Shown here: in pieces, positions 18,948 to 28,263 of the stretch
Position numbering within the stretch: position 1 is the first letter of the stretch
Layout of the letters: every line of letters starts with the position of its first letter
Assembly: GCF_000742135.1 (NCBI RefSeq)
Contig: NZ_KN046818.1
Coordinates: forward strand, 3,229,447-3,293,446
Length of the DNA stretch: 64,000 nt
DNA from: Klebsiella pneumoniae
Lineage (GTDB): Bacteria; Pseudomonadota; Gammaproteobacteria; Enterobacterales; Enterobacteriaceae
Direction of reading: 5' to 3'
The notes under the pieces: model-generated
Databases searched by the model: none
What the model was told of the DNA's origin: nothing
What the model saw: only the letters and a program-made list of their open reading frames with translations
Made by a program: the position numbers and the translations under genes

Positions 18948-19897
18948 TGAACGTAACCATTTGCACCATCGGCGAGCTGCTGGTGGAGTTTCTCGCCAAG
19001 GAAGAGAATCAGGGGTTTTCCCGTCCCGGTGAATTTTGGGGGCCCTATCCCAGCGGGGCGCCGGCAATATTTGCCGATCAGGTGGCAAAGCTGGGTTTCG
19101 GCTCCGTGTTGTTTAGCTGTGTGGGCAACGACGCATTTGGCGAGATGAATATTGCGCGGCTGGAGAAAGACGGCGTCAACGTCAACGGCATCGCTATGCT
19201 GCAGAAAGCGACTACCGGTAGCGCCTTCGTCAGCTATCGTAGCCAGGCGCAGCGCGATTTTATTTTTAATATGCCTAACAGCGCCTGCGGTCTGCTGACT
19301 GCCGACCACATTGACGAAGCGTTGCTAAATCAGTGTCAGCATTTTCATATTATGGGGTCATCGCTATTCTCGTTCCGTATTATCGATGCGATGCGTAAAG
19401 CGATTGAAAACATTAAAGGCCGCAGCGGCACAGTATCGTTCGACCCAAATATTCGCAAAGAGATGCTGAACATCCCGGAGATGTCGCAGGCCTTTGAATA
19501 TATCCTCGACTACACCGATATCTTCCTGCCGAGCGATGGCGAGCTGGATTACTTTGGTCTCAATCCGGAACGCAATGAGCAGGTCCTGGTTGATAAGCTA
19601 CTGAAACGCGGCGTGAAGCATGTGGTGATTAAACGCGGGCCGCGTGGCGCAAGCTACTTTAGCGCCAACGAGACGCACCATGTCGCCGGCTTCAGCGTGC
19701 CGGTGGTGGATCCGACTGGTGCCGGGGATTGCTTTGGCGCCACTTTTGTTAGTCTGTTCCTCAATGGCGCCACGCCCCGGGAGGCGCTGAGATGGGCAAA
19801 CGCCAGCGGCTCGCTGGCGATTAGCCAACGCGGCCCCATGGAAGGCACCTCGACGCAGGCGGAGATCAGCGCTTTTCTTGCCGCCCAGCATCCCTAA
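18947..19897 (+). CDS. PfkB-family sugar kinase, substrate unknown
   Basis: A 316-residue ribokinase-family kinase. The N-terminus has ICTIGELLVEFL and a glycine-poor sugar-binding block (YPSGAPAIFADQVAKLG); the C-terminal signature VDPTGAGDCFGATFVSLFL supplies the anion hole and catalytic Asp. The start is ATG 18947, which overlaps the stop of the DeoR gene by one base; a GTG at 18944 is in frame directly before it. It resembles fructokinase, KDG kinase and tagatose-kinase branches. Between gat/tag and gar genes, a ketohexose or a 2-keto-3-deoxy acid is a plausible substrate, but I cannot decide. Confidence 0.82.
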   Translation: MNVTICTIGELLVEFLAKEENQGFSRPGEFWGPYPSGAPAIFADQVAKLGFGSVLFSCVGNDAFGEMNIARLEKDGVNVNGIAMLQKATTGSAFVSYRSQAQRDFIFNMPNSACGLLTADHIDEALLNQCQHFHIMGSSLFSFRIIDAMRKAIENIKGRSGTVSFDPNIRKEMLNIPEMSQAFEYILDYTDIFLPSDGELDYFGLNPERNEQVLVDKLLKRGVKHVVIKRGPRGASYFSANETHHVAGFSVPVVDPTGAGDCFGATFVSLFLNGATPREALRWANASGSLAISQRGPMEGTSTQAEISAFLAAQHP

Positions 19898-19903
19898 CCA
19901 ACA

Positions 19904-19923
19904 AGCCCGGATAGATCCGGGCT
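19904..19923. terminator. Bidirectional hairpin between the sugar kinase and garD
   Basis: AGCCCGGAT and ATCCGGGCT form a clean stem with a short loop in the 54-base gap between two convergent genes. There is only a short A/T tail, so termination strength is uncertain. Confidence 0.65.
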
Positions 19924-19951
19924 AAAAGTGGTTAAATCCTTACGCTCTCGA

Positions 19952-21523
19952 TCAGGTTACCGGCGCCGGGTTAAATACCGCCAGCTGGTTGTGCAGGCCC
20001 CATTGATCGGAGAAGGTTTTTTTGCGTCCGCTGGCGACGTCGAGAATAAATTCGAACAGCTTCCGCCCGACATCCTCAATCGTCTCTTCGCCAGTGGCGA
20101 TGGTCCCGGCGTTAATGTCCATTAAGTCATACCAGCGGTTGGCCAGCTCGGTACGGGTCGCCATTTTTATCACCGGTACCGCCATCAGTCCGTACGGCGT
20201 ACCGCGACCGGTGGTGAATACCTGCACCGTGATGCCAGAGGCTACCTGCTGGGTGCCGCAGACAAAATCGCTGGCGGGGGTTGCGGCGTAAATGAGGCCG
20301 CGTTTGGTCGGACGCTGCCCCGGAGAGAGCACCTCAACGATGGCGCTTTTCCCTGATTTGGCAATCGACCCCAGCGCTTTTTCCACCACGTTGGCCAGAC
20401 CGCCTTTCTTGTTGCCGGGGGAGGGGTTAGCGCTGCGGTCGGTTTTGCCCATATCAAGATAGTTATCGTACCAGGCCATCTCTTCCAGCAGACGTTTACC
20501 GACCTCTTCGTTAATCGCCCGCGGGGTCAACAGATGAATGGCGTCGCGTACTTCGGTCACTTCCGAGAACATCACCGTCGCGCCGCAGCGCACCAGCAGG
20601 TCGGACGCGTAACCTACCGCCGGGTTGGCGGTCACGCCTGAAAAGGCGTCGCTGCCGCCGCACTGCATCCCGACCACCAGCTCAGAGGCCGGGCAGGTTT
20701 CCCGCTGGCGCTGGTTCAGTTTCGCCAGGTGGCGCTCGGCGACCTGCAGAATGTCATCGACCATCGATTTAAAACCAACATGCTTTTCATCCTGCAGGCT
20801 GACGATGCTGGCGCTGTCCACCGGGATACTTTTGACGTCTTCCGTGCCCTGCAGCAGGCGTTCCGGCTGCAGCTTCTCACAGCCGAGGCCAATGACCATC
20901 ACCTCGCCGCCGAAGTTTGGGTTGAGGGCGATATTATGAATGGTGCGAATCGGCACTACCGCCGCCGGCGCATTAATCGCCACGCCGCAGCCGTAGAGAT
21001 GATTCAGGCCCACCACGCCATCGACGTTGGGATAGTTTGGCAGCAGGTCGCGTTCAATGATTTTCACCACGTAATCGACCACGCCAGCGACGCAGTGCAC
21101 GCTGGTGGTAATACCCAGCAGATTCTTGGTACCCACGCTGCCGTCAGCATTGCGGTAGCCTTCGAAGGTGTAACCTTCCAGCGGCGGTAGCGGTTCAGGC
21201 ACTTTAGTGGCCAGCGGCAGGGTATTCAGCGGCGGGGCGGTGGGCAGCTCCACCAGCGACTCGTCAATCCAGCTTCCCTGCGGGATATCGCGTACGGCAT
21301 AGCCAATGACTTCGCCGTAGCGGATGATTTCACCATGGGCGGGGATATCCACCAGGGCAACTTTGTGACCCTGCGGGATATGCTCGACGAGCGTCAGGCC
21401 GTCCGGGAAACGCGTTCCGGCGGTTAAGCCGCGATCGTTGACAATAATCGCCACATTATCTGTCGGGTCAACTTTAATATAAAACGCGGTCGGCGATTGT
21501 TGTCGAATTGCAATGTCAGCCAT
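19952..21523 (-). CDS. garD: GarD, galactarate dehydratase
   Basis: A 523-residue UxaA/GarD-family dehydratase, identical in length to E. coli GarD. The N-terminal SAF-like domain (about 15-95) is followed by the large C-terminal domain with [15 protein letters not shown] and [17 protein letters not shown]. It removes water from galactarate to give 5-keto-4-deoxy-glucarate in an Fe(II)-dependent reaction. It diverges from garPLRK across a 392-base region. UxaA, encoded at 39376 in this window, is a paralogue with the same domain plan. Confidence 0.96.
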   Translation of the reverse strand: MADIAIRQQSPTAFYIKVDPTDNVAIIVNDRGLTAGTRFPDGLTLVEHIPQGHKVALVDIPAHGEIIRYGEVIGYAVRDIPQGSWIDESLVELPTAPPLNTLPLATKVPEPLPPLEGYTFEGYRNADGSVGTKNLLGITTSVHCVAGVVDYVVKIIERDLLPNYPNVDGVVGLNHLYGCGVAINAPAAVVPIRTIHNIALNPNFGGEVMVIGLGCEKLQPERLLQGTEDVKSIPVDSASIVSLQDEKHVGFKSMVDDILQVAERHLAKLNQRQRETCPASELVVGMQCGGSDAFSGVTANPAVGYASDLLVRCGATVMFSEVTEVRDAIHLLTPRAINEEVGKRLLEEMAWYDNYLDMGKTDRSANPSPGNKKGGLANVVEKALGSIAKSGKSAIVEVLSPGQRPTKRGLIYAATPASDFVCGTQQVASGITVQVFTTGRGTPYGLMAVPVIKMATRTELANRWYDLMDINAGTIATGEETIEDVGRKLFEFILDVASGRKKTFSDQWGLHNQLAVFNPAPVT

Positions 21524-21915
21524 TGTCCAGTCATCTCCAAACAGGTGCTAATAATAAAATAAAACGCTAATTCATTTGCTACGTATCAGTATGATGGAAT
21601 AAAGGATGTCAGCTGAGTTGATTTTAAAATGTGATCGGCATCACTCCTTTTTATAACGCTAACCTCTGCAGGGCAGGCAATCGTAAGAAGTGTGGGTTAG
21701 CGCCCATGACTTATGGCATAAGCACAATTATGGCTTTAAATAATAACTTTATATTGTGGGTATGCATAGTGTCTGGCGGGGGCGTGCTGATTATACTGAG
21801 TCATGTTTTTGAGGTAATCGATATGCGAATAGACAATTTCAATATCGTCTTTTAAATAAATCAGAAACCACTTAAAACAATTATAAAAGGTGTTCTGTGC
21901 CCGAGGAATGTCTAA
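21524..21915. promoter_or_regulatory. garD / garPLRK divergent control region with CRP box
   Basis: An AT-rich 392-base gap. TGTGATCGGCATCACT at 21630-21645 fits the CRP consensus closely. In E. coli both gar units are activated by CdaR; no CdaR site could be recognised by eye. A 74-codon open frame at 21631-21855 has no family resemblance and is not called. Confidence 0.65.
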
Positions 21916-23247
21916 ATGATTTTGGATTCTACATTAGATGAAAAAAAAGGAATACCGACCCGCTATTTAATTCTGTTGATGATATTTGTGGTGACGGCAG
22001 TGAACTATGGCGACCGCGCGACCTTGTCTATCGCCGGTACTGAAGTCGCGAAAGAGCTGGGGCTCAGCGCGGTGTCGATGGGATACATTTTTTCCGCCTT
22101 CGGCTGGGCTTATCTGCTGATGCAGATCCCTGGCGGCTGGCTGCTGGATAAATTTGGCTCGAAAAAGGTTTATTCATACAGTCTGTTTTTCTGGTCACTG
22201 TTTACCTTCCTGCAAGGCTTTATTGATGTGTTCCCGCTCGCCTGGGCCGGGGTCTCCATGTTCTTTATGCGTTTTATGCTGGGCTTTTCCGAAGCGCCCT
22301 CGTTTCCCGCCAACGCCCGCATTGTGGCGGCCTGGTTTCCGGCCAAAGAGCGGGGTACGGCTTCAGCTATCTTTAATGCCGCTCAGTACTTCTCGCTGGC
22401 TCTGTTCTCGCCGCTGCTCGGCTGGCTGACCTTCGCGCTGGGCTGGGAACATGTCTTTACCGTGATGGGGATAATAGGGTTTGTGCTCACCATCATCTGG
22501 GTGAAGTTTGTGCATAACCCCACCGATCATCCGCGAATGTCCGCCGCGGAGCTGAAATATATCTCAGAAGGCGGCGCAGTGGTCGATATGGACCATAAAA
22601 AAGAGGCCACCCCGGCGGCCGGGCCGAAGATGGACTATATCCGCCAGTTGCTGACTAACCGAATGATGTTAGGCGTATTTTTCGGTCAGTATTTCCTGAA
22701 TACCATTACATGGTTCTTCCTGACGTGGTTTCCGATCTACCTCGTGCAGGACAAGGGAATGTCGATTCTGAAAGTGGGGTTTGTGGCTTCGATTCCGGCG
22801 CTGTTTGGCTTTGCTGGCGGCGTACTGGGCGGGCTGTTTTCGGATTATCTGATTGGCCGCGGCTGCACGCTGACTTTTGCGCGTAAGCTGCCCATTGTGC
22901 TGGGAATGCTGCTGGCGTCGTCCATCATCCTGTGTAACTACACGGCCAGCACGCCGCTGGTCATTACGCTGATGGCGCTGGCGTTCTTTGGCAAAGGCTT
23001 TGGCGCGCTGGGCTGGCCGGTCATCTCGGATGTCGCGCCGAAGGAGATTGTTGGCCTGTGCGGCGGGGTATTCAACGTCTTTGGCAATGTGGCCTCGATC
23101 GCCACGCCGCTGGTTATTGGCTACATCGTGAGCGAACTGCACTCATTTAATGGCGCACTGATTTTTGTTGGCGGCTCCGCGCTGATGATGATGGTCTGCT
23201 ACCTGTTTGTGGTTGGCGATATCAAACGTATGGAATTGCAGAAGTAA
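21916..23247 (+). CDS. garP: GarP, galactarate/glucarate MFS transporter
   Basis: A 443-residue anion:cation symporter-type MFS protein with twelve predicted membrane helices and a charged central loop (about 215-240). Family blocks are VNYGDRATLSIAG in helix 1 and RFMLGFSEAPSFPANARIVAAWFP around helix 4. E. coli GarP is of nearly equal length. It imports galactarate, and probably glucarate, with protons. It is the first gene of garP-garL-garR-garK. Confidence 0.94.
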   Translation: MILDSTLDEKKGIPTRYLILLMIFVVTAVNYGDRATLSIAGTEVAKELGLSAVSMGYIFSAFGWAYLLMQIPGGWLLDKFGSKKVYSYSLFFWSLFTFLQGFIDVFPLAWAGVSMFFMRFMLGFSEAPSFPANARIVAAWFPAKERGTASAIFNAAQYFSLALFSPLLGWLTFALGWEHVFTVMGIIGFVLTIIWVKFVHNPTDHPRMSAAELKYISEGGAVVDMDHKKEATPAAGPKMDYIRQLLTNRMMLGVFFGQYFLNTITWFFLTWFPIYLVQDKGMSILKVGFVASIPALFGFAGGVLGGLFSDYLIGRGCTLTFARKLPIVLGMLLASSIILCNYTASTPLVITLMALAFFGKGFGALGWPVISDVAPKEIVGLCGGVFNVFGNVASIATPLVIGYIVSELHSFNGALIFVGGSALMMMVCYLFVVGDIKRMELQK

Positions 23248-23273
23248 GCAACGATTAACGCAAGGTAAAAATC

Positions 23274-24044
23274 ATGGATAACGCAATTTTTCCGAACAAA
23301 TTTAAGGCCGCGCTGGCGGCGCATCAGGTGCAGATTGGCTGCTGGTGCGCTTTGGCTAACCCGATTAGCACCGAGGTGCTGGGTCTGGCGGGGTTCGACT
23401 GGCTGGTGCTGGACGCGGAACACGCGCCAAACGACGTCACCACGCTCATTCCGCAGCTGATGGCCCTGAAAGGTAGCTCCAGCGCGCAGGTAGTCCGTGT
23501 GCCGACCAATGAACCCATCATCATCAAGCGCATGCTGGACATCGGCTTCTATAACTTCCTGGTGCCGTTTGTCGAGACGGCTGAACAGGCGGCGCAGGCG
23601 GTGGCTTCGACCCGTTATCCGCCGGAAGGGATCCGCGGGGTCTCCGTTTCCCACCGCGGCAATATGTTTGGCACCGTGCCGGACTACTTCGCCCAGTCCA
23701 ACAAGAACATTTCCATTCTGGTGCAGATTGAGAGCCAGACCGGAGTGGACAACGTCGAGGCGATTGCCGCGACCGAGGGCGTGGACGGTGTGTTTGTCGG
23801 CCCGAGCGACCTGGCCGCCGCCTTAGGCCATTTGGGCAATGCCGCCCATCCTGAGGTGCAGCGCGCTATCCAGTATATCTTCGCCAGCGCGAAGAAGCAC
23901 GGTAAGCCAAGCGGCATTCTGGCGCCAGTGGAAGCCGATGCGCGCCGCTATCTGGAATGGGGCGCGACCTTCGTCGCCGTTGGCAGCGATCTGGGCGTCT
24001 TCCGTTCTGCAACCCAGAAACTTGCCGACGCGTTTAAAAAATAA
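23274..24044 (+). CDS. garL: GarL, 5-keto-4-deoxy-D-glucarate aldolase
   Basis: A 256-residue HpcH/HpaI-type class II aldolase, the same length as E. coli GarL. Visible blocks: [18 protein letters not shown] with the catalytic His region, [13 protein letters not shown] with the metal-binding Glu, and [14 protein letters not shown] with the metal-binding Asp. It cleaves 5-keto-4-deoxy-glucarate to pyruvate and tartronate semialdehyde. It lies 26 bases after garP. Confidence 0.96.
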   Translation: MDNAIFPNKFKAALAAHQVQIGCWCALANPISTEVLGLAGFDWLVLDAEHAPNDVTTLIPQLMALKGSSSAQVVRVPTNEPIIIKRMLDIGFYNFLVPFVETAEQAAQAVASTRYPPEGIRGVSVSHRGNMFGTVPDYFAQSNKNISILVQIESQTGVDNVEAIAATEGVDGVFVGPSDLAAALGHLGNAAHPEVQRAIQYIFASAKKHGKPSGILAPVEADARRYLEWGATFVAVGSDLGVFRSATQKLADAFKK

Positions 24045-24070
24045 TCACCAGGATGAAGAGAGAGAACATT

Positions 24071-24961
24071 ATGACAATCAAAGTAGGTTTTATCGGTCTT
24101 GGCATTATGGGCAAACCGATGAGCAAAAATTTGCTGAAAGCGGGTTACTCGCTGGTGGTGTCTGACCGTAACCCGGAAGCGATTGCCGACGTGATCGCCG
24201 CTGGCGCTGAGACCGCGACGACGCCGAAAGCGATTGCCGAACAGTGCGAGGTGATCATCACCATGCTGCCGAACTCTCCGCATGTTAAAGAGGTGGCGCT
24301 GGGTGAAAACGGCATTATTGAAGGGGCGAAACCGGGCACCGTGGTGATCGATATGAGCTCCATTGCGCCGCTGGCGAGTCGGGAAATCAGCGAAGCGCTG
24401 AAAGCCAAAGGTATTGATATGCTTGATGCGCCGGTGAGCGGCGGCGAACCGAAAGCCATCGACGGCACGCTGTCGGTCATGGTCGGCGGCGATAAAGCGA
24501 TCTTCGATAAATACTACGATCTGATGAAAGCGATGGCCGGCTCTGTAGTGCATACCGGCGATATTGGCGCGGGCAACGTCACCAAACTGGCTAACCAGGT
24601 GATTGTCGCGCTGAACATCGCGGCGATGTCTGAAGCGCTGACCCTGGCGACTAAAGCCGGCGTCAATCCGGATCTGGTTTATCAGGCTATTCGCGGCGGT
24701 CTGGCGGGCAGTACCGTGCTGGATGCGAAAGCCCCGATGGTGATGGACCGTAACTTCAAACCGGGTTTCCGTATCGACCTGCATATTAAAGATCTGGCCA
24801 ATGCGTTGGATACCTCACACGGCGTGGGCGCCCAACTGCCGCTGACGGCGGCGGTGATGGAGATGATGCAGGCGCTGCGCGCGGACGGTCTCGGCACTGC
24901 AGACCATAGCGCGCTGGCGTGCTATTACGAAAAACTGGCGAAAGTGGAAGTCACTCGCTAA
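24071..24961 (+). CDS. garR: GarR, tartronate semialdehyde reductase
   Basis: A 296-residue beta-hydroxyacid dehydrogenase, almost identical to E. coli GarR as I recall it. The NAD(P) motif GFIGLGIMGKPM starts at about residue 5; DAPVSGGEPKA is the substrate-binding block; GAGNVTKLANQ holds the catalytic lysine. I choose ATG 24071 (MTIKVGF), since an in-frame ATG at 24053 would add six residues with no match. It reduces tartronate semialdehyde to glycerate. Confidence 0.96.
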   Translation: MTIKVGFIGLGIMGKPMSKNLLKAGYSLVVSDRNPEAIADVIAAGAETATTPKAIAEQCEVIITMLPNSPHVKEVALGENGIIEGAKPGTVVIDMSSIAPLASREISEALKAKGIDMLDAPVSGGEPKAIDGTLSVMVGGDKAIFDKYYDLMKAMAGSVVHTGDIGAGNVTKLANQVIVALNIAAMSEALTLATKAGVNPDLVYQAIRGGLAGSTVLDAKAPMVMDRNFKPGFRIDLHIKDLANALDTSHGVGAQLPLTAAVMEMMQALRADGLGTADHSALACYYEKLAKVEVTR

Positions 24962-25025
24962 CAAGAAGGGCGCCCTGCGCGCCCTGTTATGCTTGCCTTG
25001 CGCGGCACTGTCAGGCTACAAAATT

Positions 25026-26171
25026 ATGAAAATCGTCATTGCCCCAGACTCTTACAAAGAAAGCCTTTCTGCCAGCGAGGTAGCTCAGGCGATAGAAAAA
25101 GGATTTCGGGAAATTTTCCCTGATGCACAGTATGTTTCCCTGCCCGTCGCCGACGGCGGCGAGGGGACGGTGGAAGCCATGATTGCCGCCACGCAGGGAA
25201 AGGAACATTTCGCGTGGGTAACGGGTCCGCTGGGTGAGAGAGTGAAGGCCTGCTGGGGCATGTCCGGCGACGGCGTCACCGCGTTTATTGAGATGGCGGC
25301 AGCCAGCGGTCTGGGGCTCGTTCCGCCCGACAAACGTAACCCGCTCATCACCACTTCACGGGGTACCGGGGAGCTAATATTACAGGCGCTGGAGCATGGT
25401 GCGGAACGGATCATTATCGGCATCGGCGGTAGTGCGACCAACGACGGTGGGGCGGGTATGATGCAGGCGCTAGGCGCCCGCCTCTGTGACGCCGAGGGAC
25501 AAGAGATCGGCCATGGCGGGGGCAGTTTGAGCCGTCTGAGCCGGATCGATCTTTCCGCCATCGATCCGCGCTTACGTGACAGGATGATCCACGTGGCCTG
25601 CGATGTTACCAATCCGCTGGTAGGCGAGCGTGGGGCGTCGCGGATCTTTGGCCCACAGAAAGGGGCGACCGAGGCGATGATCGTCGAGCTGGATCGTAAT
25701 CTGGCGCATTATGCCGACGTCATTAAGACGTCGCTGCAGGTGGACGTGAAGTCGATCCCCGGCGCGGGAGCGGCCGGCGGCATGGGTGCGGCGCTGATGG
25801 CCTTTCTCAATGCGGAGCTGCGCAGCGGGATTGAGATCGTTACCGAGGCGCTGAAGCTGGAAGAACAAATCCATGACTGCTCACTGGTGGTCACCGGGGA
25901 AGGGCGGCTCGATAGCCAGTCTGTTCACGGTAAGGTGCCGGTGGGGGTGGCCCGGGTGGCGAAGAAATACCGTAAGCCGGTGATCGGTATTGCTGGCAGC
26001 CTGACTCACGATGTCGGCGTGGTTCACCAGCACGGTATCGATGCCGTATTCAGCGTGTTAACTTCCGTTTCGACGCTGGAAGAGGCATTTCGCGGGGCGT
26101 TTGATAATATTTACCGCGCGTCGCGTAATATTGCTGCCACCCTGCAGGTTGGGATGACCACTGAGGGATGA
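25026..26171 (+). CDS. garK: GarK, glycerate 2-kinase
   Basis: A 381-residue glycerate kinase of the GckA/GarK family, matching the E. coli length. The N-terminus MKIVIAPDSYKESLSASEVA and the block VADGGEGTVEAMI are family signatures; IGGSATNDGGAGM is the glycine-rich phosphate loop. ATG 25026 is used in preference to an upstream in-frame ATG at 24993. It phosphorylates D-glycerate to 2-phosphoglycerate, the end of the galactarate route. Its TGA stop lies inside the -35 region of rnpB. Confidence 0.95.
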   Translation: MKIVIAPDSYKESLSASEVAQAIEKGFREIFPDAQYVSLPVADGGEGTVEAMIAATQGKEHFAWVTGPLGERVKACWGMSGDGVTAFIEMAAASGLGLVPPDKRNPLITTSRGTGELILQALEHGAERIIIGIGGSATNDGGAGMMQALGARLCDAEGQEIGHGGGSLSRLSRIDLSAIDPRLRDRMIHVACDVTNPLVGERGASRIFGPQKGATEAMIVELDRNLAHYADVIKTSLQVDVKSIPGAGAAGGMGAALMAFLNAELRSGIEIVTEALKLEEQIHDCSLVVTGEGRLDSQSVHGKVPVGVARVAKKYRKPVIGIAGSLTHDVGVVHQHGIDAVFSVLTSVSTLEEAFRGAFDNIYRASRNIAATLQVGMTTEG

Positions 26172-26196
26172 CAACGGGCGGTAAACCCTCTATACT
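26168..26196 (+). promoter_or_regulatory. rnpB promoter overlapping the garK stop codon
   Basis: ATGACA (26168-26173) and TATACT (26191-26196) are separated by exactly 17 bases, and the RNA start follows 8 bases later after a GC-rich stretch (GCGCGCC) like a stringent discriminator. The -35 hexamer overlaps the garK stop TGA. Confidence 0.8.
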
Positions 26197-26203
26197 GCGC
26201 GCC

Positions 26204-26586
<383 letters not shown>

Positions 26587-26593
26587 TTTACGC

Positions 26594-26619
26594 AAAAACC
26601 CCGCTCCGGCGGGGTTTTT
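26594..26619 (+). terminator. First rnpB terminator
   Basis: AACCCCGC-TCC-GGCGGGGTT with flanking A- and T-runs, eight bases after mature rnpB. Strong intrinsic terminator, reading equally well on both strands. Confidence 0.93.
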
Positions 26620-26711
26620 GCTATTCGAATAGCGGAGAAAGGATGAATGACTGTCCACGACGCTATACCAAAAGAACGCGGCTTATCGGTCAGTTTCACC
26701 TTTTTTATGTC

Positions 26712-26736
26712 AAAACCCCGCTCCGGCGGGGTTTTT
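26712..26736 (+). terminator. Second rnpB-repeat terminator
   Basis: An identical CCCCGCTCCGGCGGGG stem-loop with A/T flanks in the second repeat unit, giving a backup stop for rnpB readthrough. Confidence 0.93.
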
Positions 26737-26815
26737 GCTATCTGAACCCGTGACGCGGATGAATGGCTGTCCACGACGCTATACCAAAAGAAGGCGGCTT
26801 ATCGGTCAGCTACCG

Positions 26816-27280
26816 TTATTTAACCACCTTAGGATTCTGTAGCGTCGGGATCGTGGAATCTTGCACCTGATGAACCTGGCCGACGATCGTGGCGACGCTG
26901 CCGTTGCTTAAAGCCTCTACGTCTGCCCTGTTATGCGAGCCAAAATTAAAGGTAAGACGTTTATCCGTTTTATTCTGTTCATCTCGCATGGTCACGATAA
27001 AATAGTAGCTGCCGGCGATACCGCTCTTCCGACGAATGTCGACAATCACCCCGCGTACCTTGACCCATTTACCCAGATAATCGCTGCTGGCCTTCGCCGG
27101 GTTGAGAGTAAACGGCTGCAGGAACTGAGCCACTGAATACGTCTGCATCGAAGCGACGGCGTCATCTCCGGGTTGAAATAATTTGTCTCCCGCGGAATAA
27201 AAGGCTTTAGAAGCCAGGCCGCAGCCGCTTAACAGCGAGATGACAAAAACCAGCGGTAATACGCGAAAACGTAATAACAT
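26816..27280 (-). CDS. Putative outer-membrane lipoprotein with OB-fold-like domain
   Basis: A 154-residue protein with a lipoprotein signal: MLLRFRVLPLVFVISLLSGC, lipidated cysteine at 20, then Gly, so outer-membrane sorting is expected. Residues about 65-150 have beta-strand-rich blocks (YLGKWVKVRGVIVDIR, YYFIVTMRD, ATIVGQVHQVQDSTIPTLQNPKVV) resembling the OB-fold tRNA_anti-like family of small lipoproteins. No named homologue recognised. It lies between the rnpB repeats and an AT-rich gap. Its 3' end runs against the third rnpB repeat. Confidence 0.72.
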   Translation of the reverse strand: MLLRFRVLPLVFVISLLSGCGLASKAFYSAGDKLFQPGDDAVASMQTYSVAQFLQPFTLNPAKASSDYLGKWVKVRGVIVDIRRKSGIAGSYYFIVTMRDEQNKTDKRLTFNFGSHNRADVEALSNGSVATIVGQVHQVQDSTIPTLQNPKVVK

Positions 27281-27587
27281 CTCAATCTCCTTATCTATTT
27301 TTAAATGATATCCTTGATGCGCTGGATAACGTAATATGCGCTAATTAAATTAAAGGAAAAGTCACCACTGTCAAATATTTTGCTTGCTGTTGAAATTAAA
27401 ATAAAACCTGGTGATGTTAGGGCGTCAACTATATAAGTTAACACGGTATTCATATTTTATATGTTTTAGTGAAGTATATTAGTGCTGTGGATATATATAA
27501 TGTTTGGCTATCATTTTTTACATTTATTCACTGCGCCCTGTAAAATAATAATCCGCTATTTCTGCCACCTTTACTTCAGGAAAAAAA
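27281..27587. other. AT-rich intergenic region
   Basis: This 307-base gap lies between a leftward lipoprotein gene and a rightward periplasmic-protein gene, and must carry both promoters. It is strongly AT-rich, with runs such as ATATATATAATG near 27490. A 61-codon frame at 27482-27667 overlaps the next gene and shows no protein character. No operator recognised. Confidence 0.6.
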
Positions 27588-27998
27588 ATGAAATTGATAA
27601 CCCGTATTGCCTTTGCCACGCTGTTGACCACCGGTTTCTCTATCACGGCTCAGGCCGCAGACGTTAAGGCGGCGCCAGCACCGGCGCAGGATCCTATTGT
27701 TCAGCACTTAAAACTTACCAACGATCAGGTCGCGAAAATTAAAAGCCTGCATCAGCAGTTGGAGAGTAATGTCCAGCAGATTTCCCAACAGGAAATTAAA
27801 GACGGGGCTCTGATAAACGTGATTGATTCCGGTAAATGGGATGAAAAAGCGGTCAACGATCAGCTGGCGGCCTTCAGCAAGATTGATCAGCAGGTGCGTT
27901 ATTACCGCGTGAAGTACTATTTTGAGGTGAATAAGGTACTGACGCCGGAGCAGCGCACGCAGGTGAAAAAAGATCTTGCCGACGCGCTGAGTGAATAA
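27588..27998 (+). CDS. Small periplasmic protein of the Spy/CpxP (LTxxQ) type
   Basis: A 136-residue protein with a clear signal peptide (cleavage after TAQA, about residue 23). The mature part is helical, with two LTxxQ-like motifs: LTNDQ at about residue 43 and LTPEQ near 117, the hallmark of the Spy/CpxP family of periplasmic stress proteins and chaperones. The distance to known Spy is large and I give no symbol. AGGA lies before ATG 27588. It is followed directly by a terminator, so it is probably monocistronic. Confidence 0.75.
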   Translation: MKLITRIAFATLLTTGFSITAQAADVKAAPAPAQDPIVQHLKLTNDQVAKIKSLHQQLESNVQQISQQEIKDGALINVIDSGKWDEKAVNDQLAAFSKIDQQVRYYRVKYYFEVNKVLTPEQRTQVKKDLADALSE

Positions 27999-28002
27999 TG
28001 CC

Positions 28003-28024
28003 ATCGGCCCCTCGCGGGGCCGAT
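28003..28024 (+). terminator. Terminator after the LTxxQ protein gene
   Basis: ATCGGCCCC-TCGC-GGGGCCGAT forms a perfect 9-bp stem five bases after the stop codon, followed by a pyrimidine-rich tail (ATCTTCTTC). Confidence 0.8.
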
Positions 28025-28071
28025 ATCTTCTTCAGGCCATTAATGAAAATCAACCCAGCCATTTTGCCGTT

Positions 28072-28239
28072 TCAGGCGAGACTTTCTTCATCCCGCAGGC
28101 GGATCTCCGCTTCGGCAACAATGGCTTCCAGTTCGCTAAGCATCTCATCATAACCAAAGCTGGCGGCCCCGGCGACTTGCGGTTGCACCGGGGCTAACGG
28201 CGTTGGTGACGCCTTTTTTCTGTTTTTCTTCTTACTCAC
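28072..28239 (-). CDS. yhaL: YhaL, small conserved protein (55 residues)
   Basis: A short minus-strand frame reading MSKKKNRKKASPTPLAPV from a GTG start, then GYDEMLSELEAIVAEAE and ending EESLA. E. coli YhaL has the same plan: a basic Lys-rich start, Pro/Ala middle, and the acidic helix YEEMLSELEAIVADAE. It lies just downstream of yhaK, as in E. coli. An ATG at 28250-28248 is in another frame. The function is unknown; the C-terminal helix resembles that of exonuclease VII small subunits. Confidence 0.85.
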   Translation of the reverse strand: MSKKKNRKKASPTPLAPVQPQVAGAASFGYDEMLSELEAIVAEAEIRLRDEESLA

Positions 28240-28263
28240 TGACAGACTCCATCACTTCCGTTG

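Noticed and set aside
21631..21855. 74-codon frame in the garD/garP gap
   Set aside because: It begins within the CRP-like box, has no ribosome site or family resemblance, and the region is needed for promoters.
23948..24784. 278-codon open frame antisense to garL/garR
   Set aside because: It spans two well-supported genes on the other strand and has no start site or domain of its own.
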